A DNA stretch of 36,119 nucleotides from Acidobacteriota bacterium (GTDB taxonomy: Bacteria; Acidobacteriota; Terriglobia; Bryobacterales; Bryobacteraceae). Position 1 is the first letter of the stretch; each line of letters starts with the position of its first letter. Below, piece after piece: positions 1-7,489 of this stretch. The stretch covers positions 1 to 36,119 of the forward strand of contig JAFDVU010000060.1 of the NCBI GenBank assembly GCA_018268835.1. The letters are read 5' to 3'. Position numbers and translations under genes: made by a program. Below the pieces are notes generated by a model, which saw only the letters and a list, made by a program, of their open reading frames with translations, did not search any database and was not told where the DNA came from.

Positions 1-1022
1 ACCGTCAGCACAACCGCCTCGGTCAGAAACTGCACGATGATGTCGCTCTTGCGCGCGCCGATGGCCTTGCGCACCCCGATCTCACGCGTCCGCTCCGTGA
101 CGCTCACCAGCATGATGTTCATCACTCCGATGCCGCCCACCAGCAGGCCGATCGAACTGAGGATCACCATCACCAGCGCCACCATCGCGGTCACGTTGTG
201 GAACTGCTCGATCATCTGCTCCGCGGTGGTGATCGAAAACGTGTCCTGGCCGTTGAAAGGCACGCGGCGCGCCAACCGCAGCAGGGCGCGGACCTCGTCC
301 TGCGCGCGCGTCATCATCCCGGGATAAGCAATCACCACCAGCATGTGCTCGCGCGCGCTGGGGAACATTTTCCGCATGGTGAAATACGGCAGCAGCACGC
401 GCGTGTCTTCCTGACCGGGCAGCGAGGCGGCTGGCCGGTCCATAACCCCGACGATCTCGAGTTCGTGGCCGTCGACTTCAATCGTCTTGCCGATCGGATC
501 CATGTTGGGCAGCAGATGCTTGGCCACATCCTCGCCCACGACGACGACCGGCATATGGTGCGTGCTCTCGGTATCGGTGAAGAAGCGGCCGGCATACATC
601 GTGGTGCCGCCCGCGGCGTAGCCCTCCTCGGTGCCGCCGAGCTGGAGGTTGTAGAGGTCGTTGCCTTTGTAGCGCGCGCTGTGGATCCCGTTCGGCGGAA
701 ACAGAAACGGGCTCACATGTTCGATCGAAGTCGCGCGCTCCGCCACGTACCGCGACTCTTCCAGCGTAAGCGGACGGCGCTGGCGTTCCGCGCGCGTAGC
801 GTTGCCCATCGCGGTGGTCTTGGTGACGATGATGGTGTTCGGCCCGAAACTGCGCAACAGGCCGGTGATCGCGCCATCGAGCCCGGCGATGATGGAGCCC
901 ACGCCAATCACCGCGCCGGTGCCGATGATCACGCCCAGCACCGTGAGGAACGAGCGAAGCTTGTGCGCCCGCACCGTGTCCAACGCCAGCCGGATTCCGC
1001 TCATCAACGATCCGAAGCTCAT
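1..1022 (-). CDS. MacB-like ABC transporter permease (3' part cut by window edge)
   Basis: The reading frame is open from ATG at 1022 to the left edge, 340 codons with no stop, so the C-terminus lies outside the window. The N-terminus has a first membrane helix (about residues 20-45, HKLRSFLTVLGVIIGTGAVI). A long extracytoplasmic MacB periplasmic-core region follows, then a second membrane helix and the conserved cytoplasmic segment VTERTREIGVRKAIGARKSD. This is the FtsX/MacB permease fold, which works with a cytoplasmic ATPase in export or lipoprotein handling; the substrate cannot be read. The ATG overlaps the stop of the upstream permease gene by four bases (ATGA, 1019-1022), so the two are translationally coupled and probably form a heterodimer. 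No ATPase gene is visible; it may lie beyond the left edge. Confidence 0.9.
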   Translation of the reverse strand, partial: MSFGSLMSGIRLALDTVRAHKLRSFLTVLGVIIGTGAVIGVGSIIAGLDGAITGLLRSFGPNTIIVTKTTAMGNATRAERQRRPLTLEESRYVAERATSIEHVSPFLFPPNGIHSARYKGNDLYNLQLGGTEEGYAAGGTTMYAGRFFTDTESTHHMPVVVVGEDVAKHLLPNMDPIGKTIEVDGHELEIVGVMDRPAASLPGQEDTRVLLPYFTMRKMFPSAREHMLVVIAYPGMMTRAQDEVRALLRLARRVPFNGQDTFSITTAEQMIEQFHNVTAMVALVMVILSSIGLLVGGIGVMNIMLVSVTERTREIGVRKAIGARKSDIIVQFLTEAVVLT

Positions 1023-2257
1023 TTCTCCGCCCTCAACGCTTCGATGGGATCCAGGCCCGCGGCACGGTGCGCCGGGTAGATGCCGAAGAACAACCCGACC
1101 AGCGCGGAAAGCGTGACCCCGATCACCACCGCCGTCACCGGTACCGACATCGGCACCGGGGTGAGGCTGCGGACCAGGATCGCCACGCCCCACGCAATCA
1201 GCACGCCGAGAAATCCGCCCGACGCCGACAGCAGCGCGGACTCCACCAGGAACTGGTTGAGGATATCGCGCCGCCGCGCTCCCACCGATTTGCGGATGCC
1301 GATTTCATGCGTTCGCTCCGTCACCACCGCGAGCATGATGTTCATGATCACCACCCCACCCACGACGAGGAACACCGACACGACACCGACTGCCGTGGCC
1401 GCGATGGCCGCCGTCAACTGGTTCCAGAAATCGAGCAGCGCGTCGGAGGTCAGGGTCGCGAAATTGTCCTCGTCCTTCGGACCGAGGTGGCGATACGCGC
1501 GGAGCAGCATGCGCACCTCCTCCTGCGCCTGCATCAGGTGCGCATGATCCACCGTGGTGGCCACGTATGCCATGCCGTTGCGCGATCCCCAGATCTTGAA
1601 GTAGGTGTCCGCCGGGATCACCACGAAGTTGTCCTGCGACTGGCCGAAGACCGATCCCTTGGCCTTGGCCACGCCGACGATTTCGAACGGCACGCCTTCG
1701 ATCACGATGGACTGCCCCAGCGCCTGCGCCTGCGGGAAGAACTTATCTTTCAGATCGTGCCCGAGAAACGCCACGTTCATGCGGCGCGTATTCTCCACCT
1801 CGGAGAAAAAGCGCCCGTCCTCGGCCTCATAGTTGTTGATCACCCCGACATTGGGCGACGCGCCCATCACGCTGATGCCCTCGGCGACTTCCTTGCCGTG
1901 GTTAATGTTCGCGCCGCGTCCCGCCAGCATGCCGATCTGGCTGGTCAAGGTAAGGTTAGCGCGCAGGAACTGGTACTCTTCGCGGGTCAATTGCGGATTG
2001 CGCCGCAGCATCTCCAGGTACTTCTTGGGATCGAATCCCAACATGACCATCCGCTGGACGCGGTAGCCGTCCGCGCCCATGCTGGAGACGTTGTCCGCGA
2101 TGTAAACGTCCATGCCGCGGATCACGCTCATCACCGCGATCAGCGTCGTCGTGGCCAGAATGATTCCGAGAAGAGTGAGGAAACTCCTCAACTTACTGCC
2201 GCGAAGCGATTGAAGCGCCGCCTTCACGGCTTCCCAAAAGGAAGCGTGAGATGCCAT
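1019..2257 (-). CDS. MacB-like ABC transporter permease
   Basis: A 412-residue FtsX/MacB-type permease of normal length. Membrane helix 1 is at about 22-46 (LRSFLTLLGIILATTTLIAV), followed by a MacB periplasmic-core domain to about 280. Three C-terminal helices flank the cytoplasmic motif VVTERTHEIGIRKSVGARRR. It resembles the following gene in layout but has a different periplasmic domain, which suggests two non-identical half-transporters. The start ATG directly abuts the stop codon of the hydrolase gene (TGAATG), so hydrolase, this permease and the next permease form one operon. The AGAGGT just before the start is a plausible ribosome site inside the hydrolase 3' end. The substrate is unknown. 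Confidence 0.92.
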   Translation of the reverse strand: MASHASFWEAVKAALQSLRGSKLRSFLTLLGIILATTTLIAVMSVIRGMDVYIADNVSSMGADGYRVQRMVMLGFDPKKYLEMLRRNPQLTREEYQFLRANLTLTSQIGMLAGRGANINHGKEVAEGISVMGASPNVGVINNYEAEDGRFFSEVENTRRMNVAFLGHDLKDKFFPQAQALGQSIVIEGVPFEIVGVAKAKGSVFGQSQDNFVVIPADTYFKIWGSRNGMAYVATTVDHAHLMQAQEEVRMLLRAYRHLGPKDEDNFATLTSDALLDFWNQLTAAIAATAVGVVSVFLVVGGVVIMNIMLAVVTERTHEIGIRKSVGARRRDILNQFLVESALLSASGGFLGVLIAWGVAILVRSLTPVPMSVPVTAVVIGVTLSALVGLFFGIYPAHRAAGLDPIEALRAEK

Positions 2258-3232
2258 TCAGACCTCTGACGATTCGAATGCCTGCTCCTTAGCAAGAACC
2301 TCGCAAATATACCTCATTATCACGTGATCGAGCCAGAAGCGGCGCGCGCCCCGTTCCAGGAATCCGAGGTGCCCCCCGTACTCGGTCGCCAGCAGGCGAA
2401 TGCACGGATTCTCGCGGATCGCCGGAGAGCCATAGATGGAGAACGGAATGAACGTGTCGTCCTTGGCCTGCACCAGCAGCGTGGGAACGCGGATGTGTTC
2501 GAGGAAACGCGCCGCCGATTGCGTGCGGTAGTAGTTGGCGGCGTCGCCAAAGCCGAAACTCGGAGCGGTAAAACGCTCGTCGAGCGCGAGCACCGTGCGC
2601 AATCCGGCGAACTCCTCTTCACGATAGCGTCCGGTGGCGCAGAGGCGCTTCGTCATCCGCCGTACGAAACGCGCCTCGTAGATCCGGTTGCCGGGCTCGG
2701 CGATACGCCGAACGCAGGCGGCGAGATCGAGCGGCGCGGAAACCGCGGTGACACATCGCACCACTTCCGGCGCGTCCGCCCCCAGTTCGCCCGCCAGTTT
2801 CAGCACCACGTTGCCGCCCAGCGAGAAACCGATGATCGCGGCCGGCTCACGGCCTTCCCGGCGGAATTCGCGCAACACCGCCAGCAGGTCGGCGGTGAGG
2901 CCCGCGTGATAGAGCGTCCGGCACAAGTGCTCGGTGCCGCCGCAGGTGCGCATGTGGAAGCGATGCGCGGCGAATCCCGCACGCAGCGCGCACGCGGCCA
3001 GGCTGCGGATGTAGCCGGCCTCGCCCGATCCCTCCAACCCGTGCACCATCACGATTTCGCCGCGCGCCGTCCCGCGCGGACGCTGCGAAATCACCAGCAC
3101 CTGCACGCCGGGCTCGGTGCGGAAGAAACGCCGCTCCACGGGAAACTCCGCGCTCACATCCGGCCGCCGCCAGAAGTGGGCCGCGATAGTCTGCAGATGC
3201 GGGTTTCGAAAGAGCGGCCTGAAGGAATCCAT
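2258..3232 (-). CDS. YheT-family alpha/beta hydrolase
   Basis: A 324-residue soluble hydrolase of the AB-hydrolase-4 (YheT/UPF0017) family. The N-terminal FRNPHLQTI motif is typical of the family, with MVHGLEGS at about 62-69 as the oxyanion region. The nucleophile Ser137 sits in the elbow GFSLGG, the acid is Asp258 or Asp259 (AKDDTFIP), and the general base is His288 (EYGGHLGFLE). Members hydrolyse esters or lipids of mostly unknown identity. It is first in a three-gene minus-strand operon with two MacB-like permeases, with zero spacing to the next gene. There is no clear Shine-Dalgarno. A TATACT box lies 14 bases before the ATG, so the leader must be very short. Confidence 0.9.
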   Translation of the reverse strand: MDSFRPLFRNPHLQTIAAHFWRRPDVSAEFPVERRFFRTEPGVQVLVISQRPRGTARGEIVMVHGLEGSGEAGYIRSLAACALRAGFAAHRFHMRTCGGTEHLCRTLYHAGLTADLLAVLREFRREGREPAAIIGFSLGGNVVLKLAGELGADAPEVVRCVTAVSAPLDLAACVRRIAEPGNRIYEARFVRRMTKRLCATGRYREEEFAGLRTVLALDERFTAPSFGFGDAANYYRTQSAARFLEHIRVPTLLVQAKDDTFIPFSIYGSPAIRENPCIRLLATEYGGHLGFLERGARRFWLDHVIMRYICEVLAKEQAFESSEV

Positions 3233-3264
3233 ACCCGGAAACTAGTAGTATAAGAGATACTCCA
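3233..3264. promoter_or_regulatory. 32-bp divergent intergenic region with overlapping -10 boxes
   Basis: Only 32 bases separate the divergent hydrolase and thioredoxin-like genes. TATACT on the minus strand (3247-3252) and TAGTAT on the plus strand (3246-3251) overlap almost completely. Each lies 13-14 bases from its start codon. Both transcripts would have short leaders, and polymerase could not occupy both promoters at once. I see no convincing -35 elements, which would have to lie inside the coding regions. Confidence 0.4.
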
Positions 3265-3843
3265 GTGAGACTCCTCCCCGCTCTGGCAATCCTCACCGCC
3301 CTCGCGATTGCGGCAAACGCGGCCGAACCGCCCCGGCCATCTCCGCCGCTCAGGATCCAGCGTGTCGGCGCGCCCGCCATCGAACTGAGCCAGTACCGCG
3401 GCAGGATCGTCGTGCTCGGGCTGATCTACACCACCTGCCCGCACTGTCAGGATTTCACCGTGGTGATGAAGATCCTGGCGCACGAATACGGTCCGCGCGG
3501 CGTCGAATTCCTGGAGTGCGCATTCAATCCCGACGCCGCCGCCACGATGCCCGAGTTCCTCGATCGCTTCAAGCCGAACTTCCCCGCCGGTTACGCCTCG
3601 CCGCTGGCGGTGTTGGCCTATCTGCACCGGACCGCGCTCGATACCACGCCCCTCTACGTGCCGCACGTGATGGTGCTCGACCGCGCCGGCCGAATCCACG
3701 CCGAGTACCCGGGCGAGGACCCTTTCTTCCGCGCCGCGGAGAACAACCTGCGCGCCCTGCTCGACGGCATGCTGAAACCCGCCGCACCCGCCGGGAAGGC
3801 CCCGGGGCGCACTACTTCGCCGGCGTCACCTTCACATCGGTGA
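3265..3843 (+). CDS. secreted thioredoxin-like (TlpA/redoxin) protein
   Basis: 192 residues with a GTG start. Residues 1-20 form a signal peptide ending in AANAA, so the protein is periplasmic. After a short linker comes a TlpA-like thioredoxin fold: strand RIVVLGLIYTTCPHCQDF, with the redox pair Cys58 and Cys61 in a CPHC motif. The cis-Pro loop region is probably YVPHVMVLDRAGRI. It likely reduces or carries electrons to an extracytoplasmic partner. Its 3' end overlaps the end of the convergent copper-binding lipoprotein gene by 32 bases. That pairing suggests a role in copper or cytochrome assembly, by analogy with SCO/TlpA plus CusF-like pairs; this is inference. The last 20 residues are Pro/Ser/Ala-rich and not conserved-looking. 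Confidence 0.85.
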   Translation: MRLLPALAILTALAIAANAAEPPRPSPPLRIQRVGAPAIELSQYRGRIVVLGLIYTTCPHCQDFTVVMKILAHEYGPRGVEFLECAFNPDAAATMPEFLDRFKPNFPAGYASPLAVLAYLHRTALDTTPLYVPHVMVLDRAGRIHAEYPGEDPFFRAAENNLRALLDGMLKPAAPAGKAPGRTTSPASPSHR

Positions 3844-4135
3844 CGTAGTATCGCTCATCGCTCACCACCACCGTAGCCTCGATGCGGTCGCCCACGTGCA
3901 GCTTTGCGAACTCCGCGTCCGGCTTCACCGGATACTCCATCGTCATGGCTTCCATCCAATCGCCGATCTTGCCGGCGTCGATCATCGCGCTCTTGGTTCG
4001 AGTGTCCAGCGCTTTGATGACCCCCTGCATCGGATAGCGCTTGGCCGGCGCCTCCTGCTTGGTGCCGCAGCCGGCGAGCGCGATCAGCAGCGCGGGAATC
4101 AGCATCAGGGTTATTCTGGTCATTCGTTTCATCAT
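3812..4135 (-). CDS. CusF-like copper-binding lipoprotein
   Basis: 107 residues. I start it at ATG 4135 (a second ATG follows at 4132) because this gives a lipoprotein signal, LMLIPALLIALAGC, with lipidated Cys23; the longer upstream frame is not protein-like. Residues 34-107 match the CusF/copper-binding fold: MQGVIKALD, then WMEAMTMEYPV with Met61, Met64 and Met66 and Trp60, then LHVGDRIEATV and YYVTDVKV. In CusF, a tryptophan, a histidine and two methionines bind Cu(I). Here the position normally written as His in the IDH motif is Ala54 (IDAGKI). Metal binding may therefore differ. The gene converges with the thioredoxin-like gene (32-base antisense overlap) and is divergent from the membrane protein gene 18 bases away. 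Confidence 0.85.
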   Translation of the reverse strand: MMKRMTRITLMLIPALLIALAGCGTKQEAPAKRYPMQGVIKALDTRTKSAMIDAGKIGDWMEAMTMEYPVKPDAEFAKLHVGDRIEATVVVSDERYYVTDVKVTPAK

Positions 4136-4153
4136 CGCAGGAACACCGCTCTC

Positions 4154-4909
4154 ATGGACCGCGACTTTCGCCGGGGCTATCTCGAAATCACCTCGCCCGC
4201 CGCGCGCTTCGATTCGCCGCTGCGCCTCCTGGACGCCACCTTCCGCCTCTTCGCCTCGCGCCTCGGATTCATCGCGGGCCTCACCCTGCTGGTCTATCTG
4301 CCGGGCCACCTGCTGTATCAGTTCGCCGCCGCCGCGCTCGACATTCCTTCGAATGGCATCCTCTCTTTCGCCCTGATGGAAGCTGCGGACCTGGTGCTCT
4401 CCTCGCTCGCCATCCCGGCGATCGTCTACGGGTTGCTGCGCGACTCCGCGACGATGCGCCACGCCCTAAGTTGGGGGCGCCGTCAGTGGATGCGCACGCT
4501 CACGCGCCAGGTACTCGTCGAGGTCACGGTGCTGCTCTACGGCGCGCTGCTCATCGTGCCGGGCTTGATCGCGATGGTGCGACTGGCGCTCGTGCCGGTG
4601 ATTGTCGCGGTGGAGGCGGACCGGCAGGCGCAACCGCTTCCGCGCAGCCGCGATCTCGCCCGCGGCCGCATGTGGCGCATCGTCGCGGTGCTGTTCCCGC
4701 TGGGACTGCTGGACCTGGCAGCCAACTTTCTGCTGCTCGGCCGCATCACGGGCATCGAGCAGGCGCGGGTGATTTTCGCCCTCGCGGAAACCGGCCTGGC
4801 GATCGTCAGCCAACTCACGACGGTGGCGACCCTGCTCATCTACCTTGGCTGTATCGAGCCGCCCGCCGCTCCGCCGCGGAAGCATACGCCAGCGGTGCGC
4901 TCCCGCTAA
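4154..4909 (+). CDS. polytopic membrane protein of unknown function
   Basis: 251 residues from ATG 4154; an AGGA lies about 13 bases upstream. It has about five to six membrane segments: LGFIAGLTLLVYLPGHLLY, ILSFALMEAADLVLSSLAIPAIVYG, VLLYGALLIVPGLIAMVRLALVPVIVAV, IVAVLFPLGLLDLAANFLLL and a last one near residues 210-235. The ARGRMWRI segment between helices, and the pattern of two long hydrophobic halves, recall YciC-like / glycerophosphodiester-phosphodiesterase-associated membrane domains. I cannot assign a function. It starts 18 bases from the divergent copper lipoprotein gene, so they may share control. Confidence 0.75.
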   Translation: MDRDFRRGYLEITSPAARFDSPLRLLDATFRLFASRLGFIAGLTLLVYLPGHLLYQFAAAALDIPSNGILSFALMEAADLVLSSLAIPAIVYGLLRDSATMRHALSWGRRQWMRTLTRQVLVEVTVLLYGALLIVPGLIAMVRLALVPVIVAVEADRQAQPLPRSRDLARGRMWRIVAVLFPLGLLDLAANFLLLGRITGIEQARVIFALAETGLAIVSQLTTVATLLIYLGCIEPPAAPPRKHTPAVRSR

Positions 4910-4956
4910 CGCAACGCTCTCAGCAGCGCGGCACTGCGTCCGCGGGTCACGCGATG

Positions 4957-5529
4957 TCAGCGGAGCGCGAAGGCGACGATGGTCTGGCGCGCGTCGCCTG
5001 CGAGCAGTTCGGCTTCGAGGCCGTGCGCATCCACTTCCACGCGGCACCGGGCGATGTCTTCGTCGCTCGCGCCCTGGTAGCAGAGTTCGCAGACGCCGAC
5101 CGCGCCGCCGTCGATGCCGACCGCGGGACCGAAGATGCGGCAGGTGACCGGCCGCGCGGCGTACAGGTCGCACGTCCCCGTCGCGGGATCGAGAGCGGGG
5201 CAAGGCTCCCCTTCGGCCAGCGCGTCGAAGCGATCTTCGCCTTCCGCGCCGTCCAAGAGGATGCCGGTCCGCGCGTCGCCGGGGAAGCCGGGCAGACGCG
5301 CAAGGTACGCGGCAGCGCGCCCGCGGACGGCGGACGCGCGCGCCGGGTCGCTCCGCTCGAGGTCGCGCATGCCTTCGCGCAGCCGCTCCGCATCCAGCAT
5401 CGTGATGGGAAACGGCCCCATGCAGCACTCCGTGCATCCGGGCCTGCACGCGAGCCACGAGCCGCTGCGCCGCGCGGCCTCGGCCATCGCGGCGTCGACA
5501 ATCTGTATCAGGTCCCGGTCGGCGGCCAC
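4957..5529 (-). CDS. YkgJ-family cysteine cluster protein
   Basis: 190 residues with a GTG start. The Zn/Fe-chelating YkgJ signature is complete: CRPGCTECC at 28-36 (Cys28, 32, 35, 36), later PCPALDPATGTCDLYAARPVTC, and a final CELC pair. Family members are proposed to bind an iron-sulfur cluster or zinc; their substrate is unknown. The gene starts 12 bases after the tonB stop, so the two form an operon. There is no strong Shine-Dalgarno (only GAAG next to the GTG), consistent with translational coupling. Confidence 0.9.
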   Translation of the reverse strand: MAADRDLIQIVDAAMAEAARRSGSWLACRPGCTECCMGPFPITMLDAERLREGMRDLERSDPARASAVRGRAAAYLARLPGFPGDARTGILLDGAEGEDRFDALAEGEPCPALDPATGTCDLYAARPVTCRIFGPAVGIDGGAVGVCELCYQGASDEDIARCRVEVDAHGLEAELLAGDARQTIVAFALR

Positions 5530-5541
5530 ACTTCGAGCGTA

Positions 5542-6303
5542 TCAGTTCAGGATGAAGTTCACGGTGATGGGCGCCTGTACTTCGACGGCCACGCCGTTCA
5601 GGATAGTAGGCCGGTAGACCCACTGCATGACGGCATCGACCGCGGCCTTCACCAGCAACGGATGGCCGCTGAGGACGCGCACTTCGTGGATGCGCCCGTC
5701 GGTGCCGAGCACGCCCATCAACTCAACCCTGCCGGCGATGCGCGCGGCGCGCGCCAGCTGCGGGTACACCGGCGGAACGCGCTGGATGGGTTCGGCCATC
5801 TGCAGCACGGTGATGCGCGGCGCCGCCGCCTGCTGCACCGCGGCCGGGCGCTGCGGTTCGCGGACGGGCGGTTCGGGCGGGCGGAAATTCGGCGTCGCCC
5901 GGCCGGCCAGAGTCAGGATGTCCCGCATCAGGTTGTTGGCCGCGCCGATGGGTCCACCCGTGATCGCGCCCGGAACGTAGGCTCCGGCGGGCGCGGCGTC
6001 GGGCGGATCGATGACCTGGATTACGCGCTCCGGCACGGTCGTGGGTTCGGCGATGCCGTTGAAGACGTGCGTCGCGCGCACGGTGTTGGTTGGGACAACC
6101 CGCAAGTTGACGGGCGGAGGCGGGGGCGGCGGCGCCGGCGGCGCTAGCGCGATGGCCCACGCCACGCGCGGCAGCACCTGCGGCGAAATCAGAGGCGCGA
6201 GGGCGAGGCAGCTCAGCAGCAGCGCCTGGCCGCTGAATCCGAGAAACGTGGTCCACACGCGCTTGGTTTGCGCGCCCGAAGTGAGTACGGCGGTTTCGAA
6301 CAT
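5542..6303 (-). CDS. tonB: TonB-family energy transducer
   Basis: 253 residues. The start at 6303 is fixed by AAGGAG six bases upstream; a longer frame to 6333 has no such site. One membrane anchor lies at about 20-42 (LGFSGQALLLSCLALAPLIS). A Pro-rich periplasmic stretch follows (APPAPPPPPPPVNLRV at 54-69, more Pro at 140-155), then a TonB C-terminal domain from about 175. That domain includes PPVYPQLARAARIAGRVEL, the GTDGRIHEVRVLSGHPLL turn, and the end motif WVYRPTILNGVAVEV. It couples proton-motive force to outer-membrane receptors. No ExbB/ExbD genes are in the window. It is first in an operon with the YkgJ-type gene. Confidence 0.92.
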   Translation of the reverse strand: MFETAVLTSGAQTKRVWTTFLGFSGQALLLSCLALAPLISPQVLPRVAWAIALAPPAPPPPPPPVNLRVVPTNTVRATHVFNGIAEPTTVPERVIQVIDPPDAAPAGAYVPGAITGGPIGAANNLMRDILTLAGRATPNFRPPEPPVREPQRPAAVQQAAAPRITVLQMAEPIQRVPPVYPQLARAARIAGRVELMGVLGTDGRIHEVRVLSGHPLLVKAAVDAVMQWVYRPTILNGVAVEVQAPITVNFILN

Positions 6304-6517
6304 CGTCTGCTCCTTTCCACGGGGGACGGACACACGTCGAGCGCGGCGTGCCCGCGCGGCAAACCCGCGGGCACACGACGGATCACAGCCGCGTGGTTGG
6401 TGAATTGCCCCCCGGCCACTCCCTGTGGCCGCCGGCCCTTCAGGGCCGTTCCACCGTGATAGACACCGCGTCCGAAAAAGAAGTTCCGCGCGAAGCCGCT
6501 ACCATGGAGGGGTGCAG
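6304..6517. other. 214-bp divergent intergenic region with hairpin
   Basis: This region lies between the divergent tonB and Rsm22-like genes. It holds a GC-rich inverted repeat, GTGCCCGCG at 6348-6356 paired with CGCGGGCAC at 6366-6374 (9-bp stem, 9-base loop). The repeat would fall in the tonB leader. The tonB Shine-Dalgarno AAGGAG and the Rsm22-like GGAGGGG (near 6506-6512) are clear. I see no convincing -35/-10 pair and no small gene. Confidence 0.4.
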
Positions 6518-7489
6518 ATGCCGGCGCGGGTACGCGCGATGATCGAGGAGCGGGCGGAGGCGGCGGGCTTCAGCGCCCTCAAGCGCGCCGCCGGCGAACT
6601 GTCCGAAGCCTACCGCGAGGGCAAACCGACCCGGATGCCCGCCGCCGATCACGTGGCTGCGTACCTGGTGACCCGAATGCCCGCGACCTGGGCAGCGGCA
6701 CGCGCCGCGCTCGGCGAGGCGCCGGAGTGGAACGTGGCAAGCATACTCGATGTGGGAGCGGGCAGCGGCGCGGCGGCGCTGGCCGCGGCCGATCGCTTTC
6801 CCGGCGCGAGGGACTTCACCCTGGTCGAGCGCGATCCCTCGCTCGCCGACGAGGCGCGGCAGTTCCTGCCGCAAGCGCGCGTGCTCGCCGCCGACGCGGA
6901 GGCGATGCGCGAGTTCCCCCCGCACGACCTGGTGATCGCCGCGTACTCCCTGGGCGAAATGGGGCGCGACCTCACGGAGGCGCTGTGGGCGGCGGCGCGC
7001 GTGGCACTCGTGGTGATCGAACCGGGCACCCCGCGCGGCGCGGCGCGCATCGCGCTGGTCCGCGAGCGCCTGCTCGCCCTGGGCGCCCACATGGCCGCGC
7101 CCTGTCCGGCTGCGATGCCGTGTCCGCTCGCCGCGCCGGACGGGTGCCACTTCGCGGCGCGCGTGGAGCGCAGCAGCCTGCACCGCCGCGTGAAGGACGG
7201 CGAACTGGGATACGAAGACGAGAAGTACAGCTACGTCGCGGTGGCGCGCCAGCCGGCGAAGTTGGGCGGGGCACGCGTGCTGCGCCATCCGCGTCATCAT
7301 CCGGGGCTCATCGAACTCGAGTTGTGCACGGCCGAAGGGCCGAGACACGAGCGCGTGACAAAGCGCGACCGCGAGCGCTTCCGCGCGGCGAGGCGCGCGG
7401 CATGGGGGACGCGTTTCGGCGGGGTCACCACCGTGACGGAAACAGGAGCCGGGGAAGATCCAGGCCCAGACTCACACGGGCAGTCGTAA
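6518..7489 (+). CDS. Rsm22-type ribosomal small-subunit methyltransferase-like protein
   Basis: 323 residues. ATG 6518 is preceded by GGAGGGG at good spacing. The fold is a class I methyltransferase: SAM-binding motif DVGAGSGAA at 78-86, acidic VERDPS after strand 2, and VIEPG at about 167-170. The C-terminal half carries the Rsm22 signature CPAAMPCPLAAPDGCHF (Cys196, 202, 210), then RRVKDGELGYEDEKYSYVA, and a fourth cysteine, Cys270 (LELC). In mitochondrial Rsm22 and its relatives four cysteines bind an Fe-S cluster; all four are present here. The role is probably in small ribosomal subunit assembly. The 3' end overlaps the end of the convergent barrel gene by 65 bases. Confidence 0.9.
   Translation: MPARVRAMIEERAEAAGFSALKRAAGELSEAYREGKPTRMPAADHVAAYLVTRMPATWAAARAALGEAPEWNVASILDVGAGSGAAALAAADRFPGARDFTLVERDPSLADEARQFLPQARVLAADAEAMREFPPHDLVIAAYSLGEMGRDLTEALWAAARVALVVIEPGTPRGAARIALVRERLLALGAHMAAPCPAAMPCPLAAPDGCHFAARVERSSLHRRVKDGELGYEDEKYSYVAVARQPAKLGGARVLRHPRHHPGLIELELCTAEGPRHERVTKRDRERFRAARRAAWGTRFGGVTTVTETGAGEDPGPDSHGQS

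Noticed and set aside
4471..6147. 558-codon plus-strand frame across tonB and the YkgJ-type gene
   Set aside because: Arg/Ala/Gly-rich shadow of the two minus-strand genes, which have intact family signatures.
6348..6374. Hairpin upstream of tonB as a third copy of the 18-bp palindrome
   Set aside because: The half-sites are in the opposite order (GTGCCC ... GGGCAC) with a different centre and spacing.
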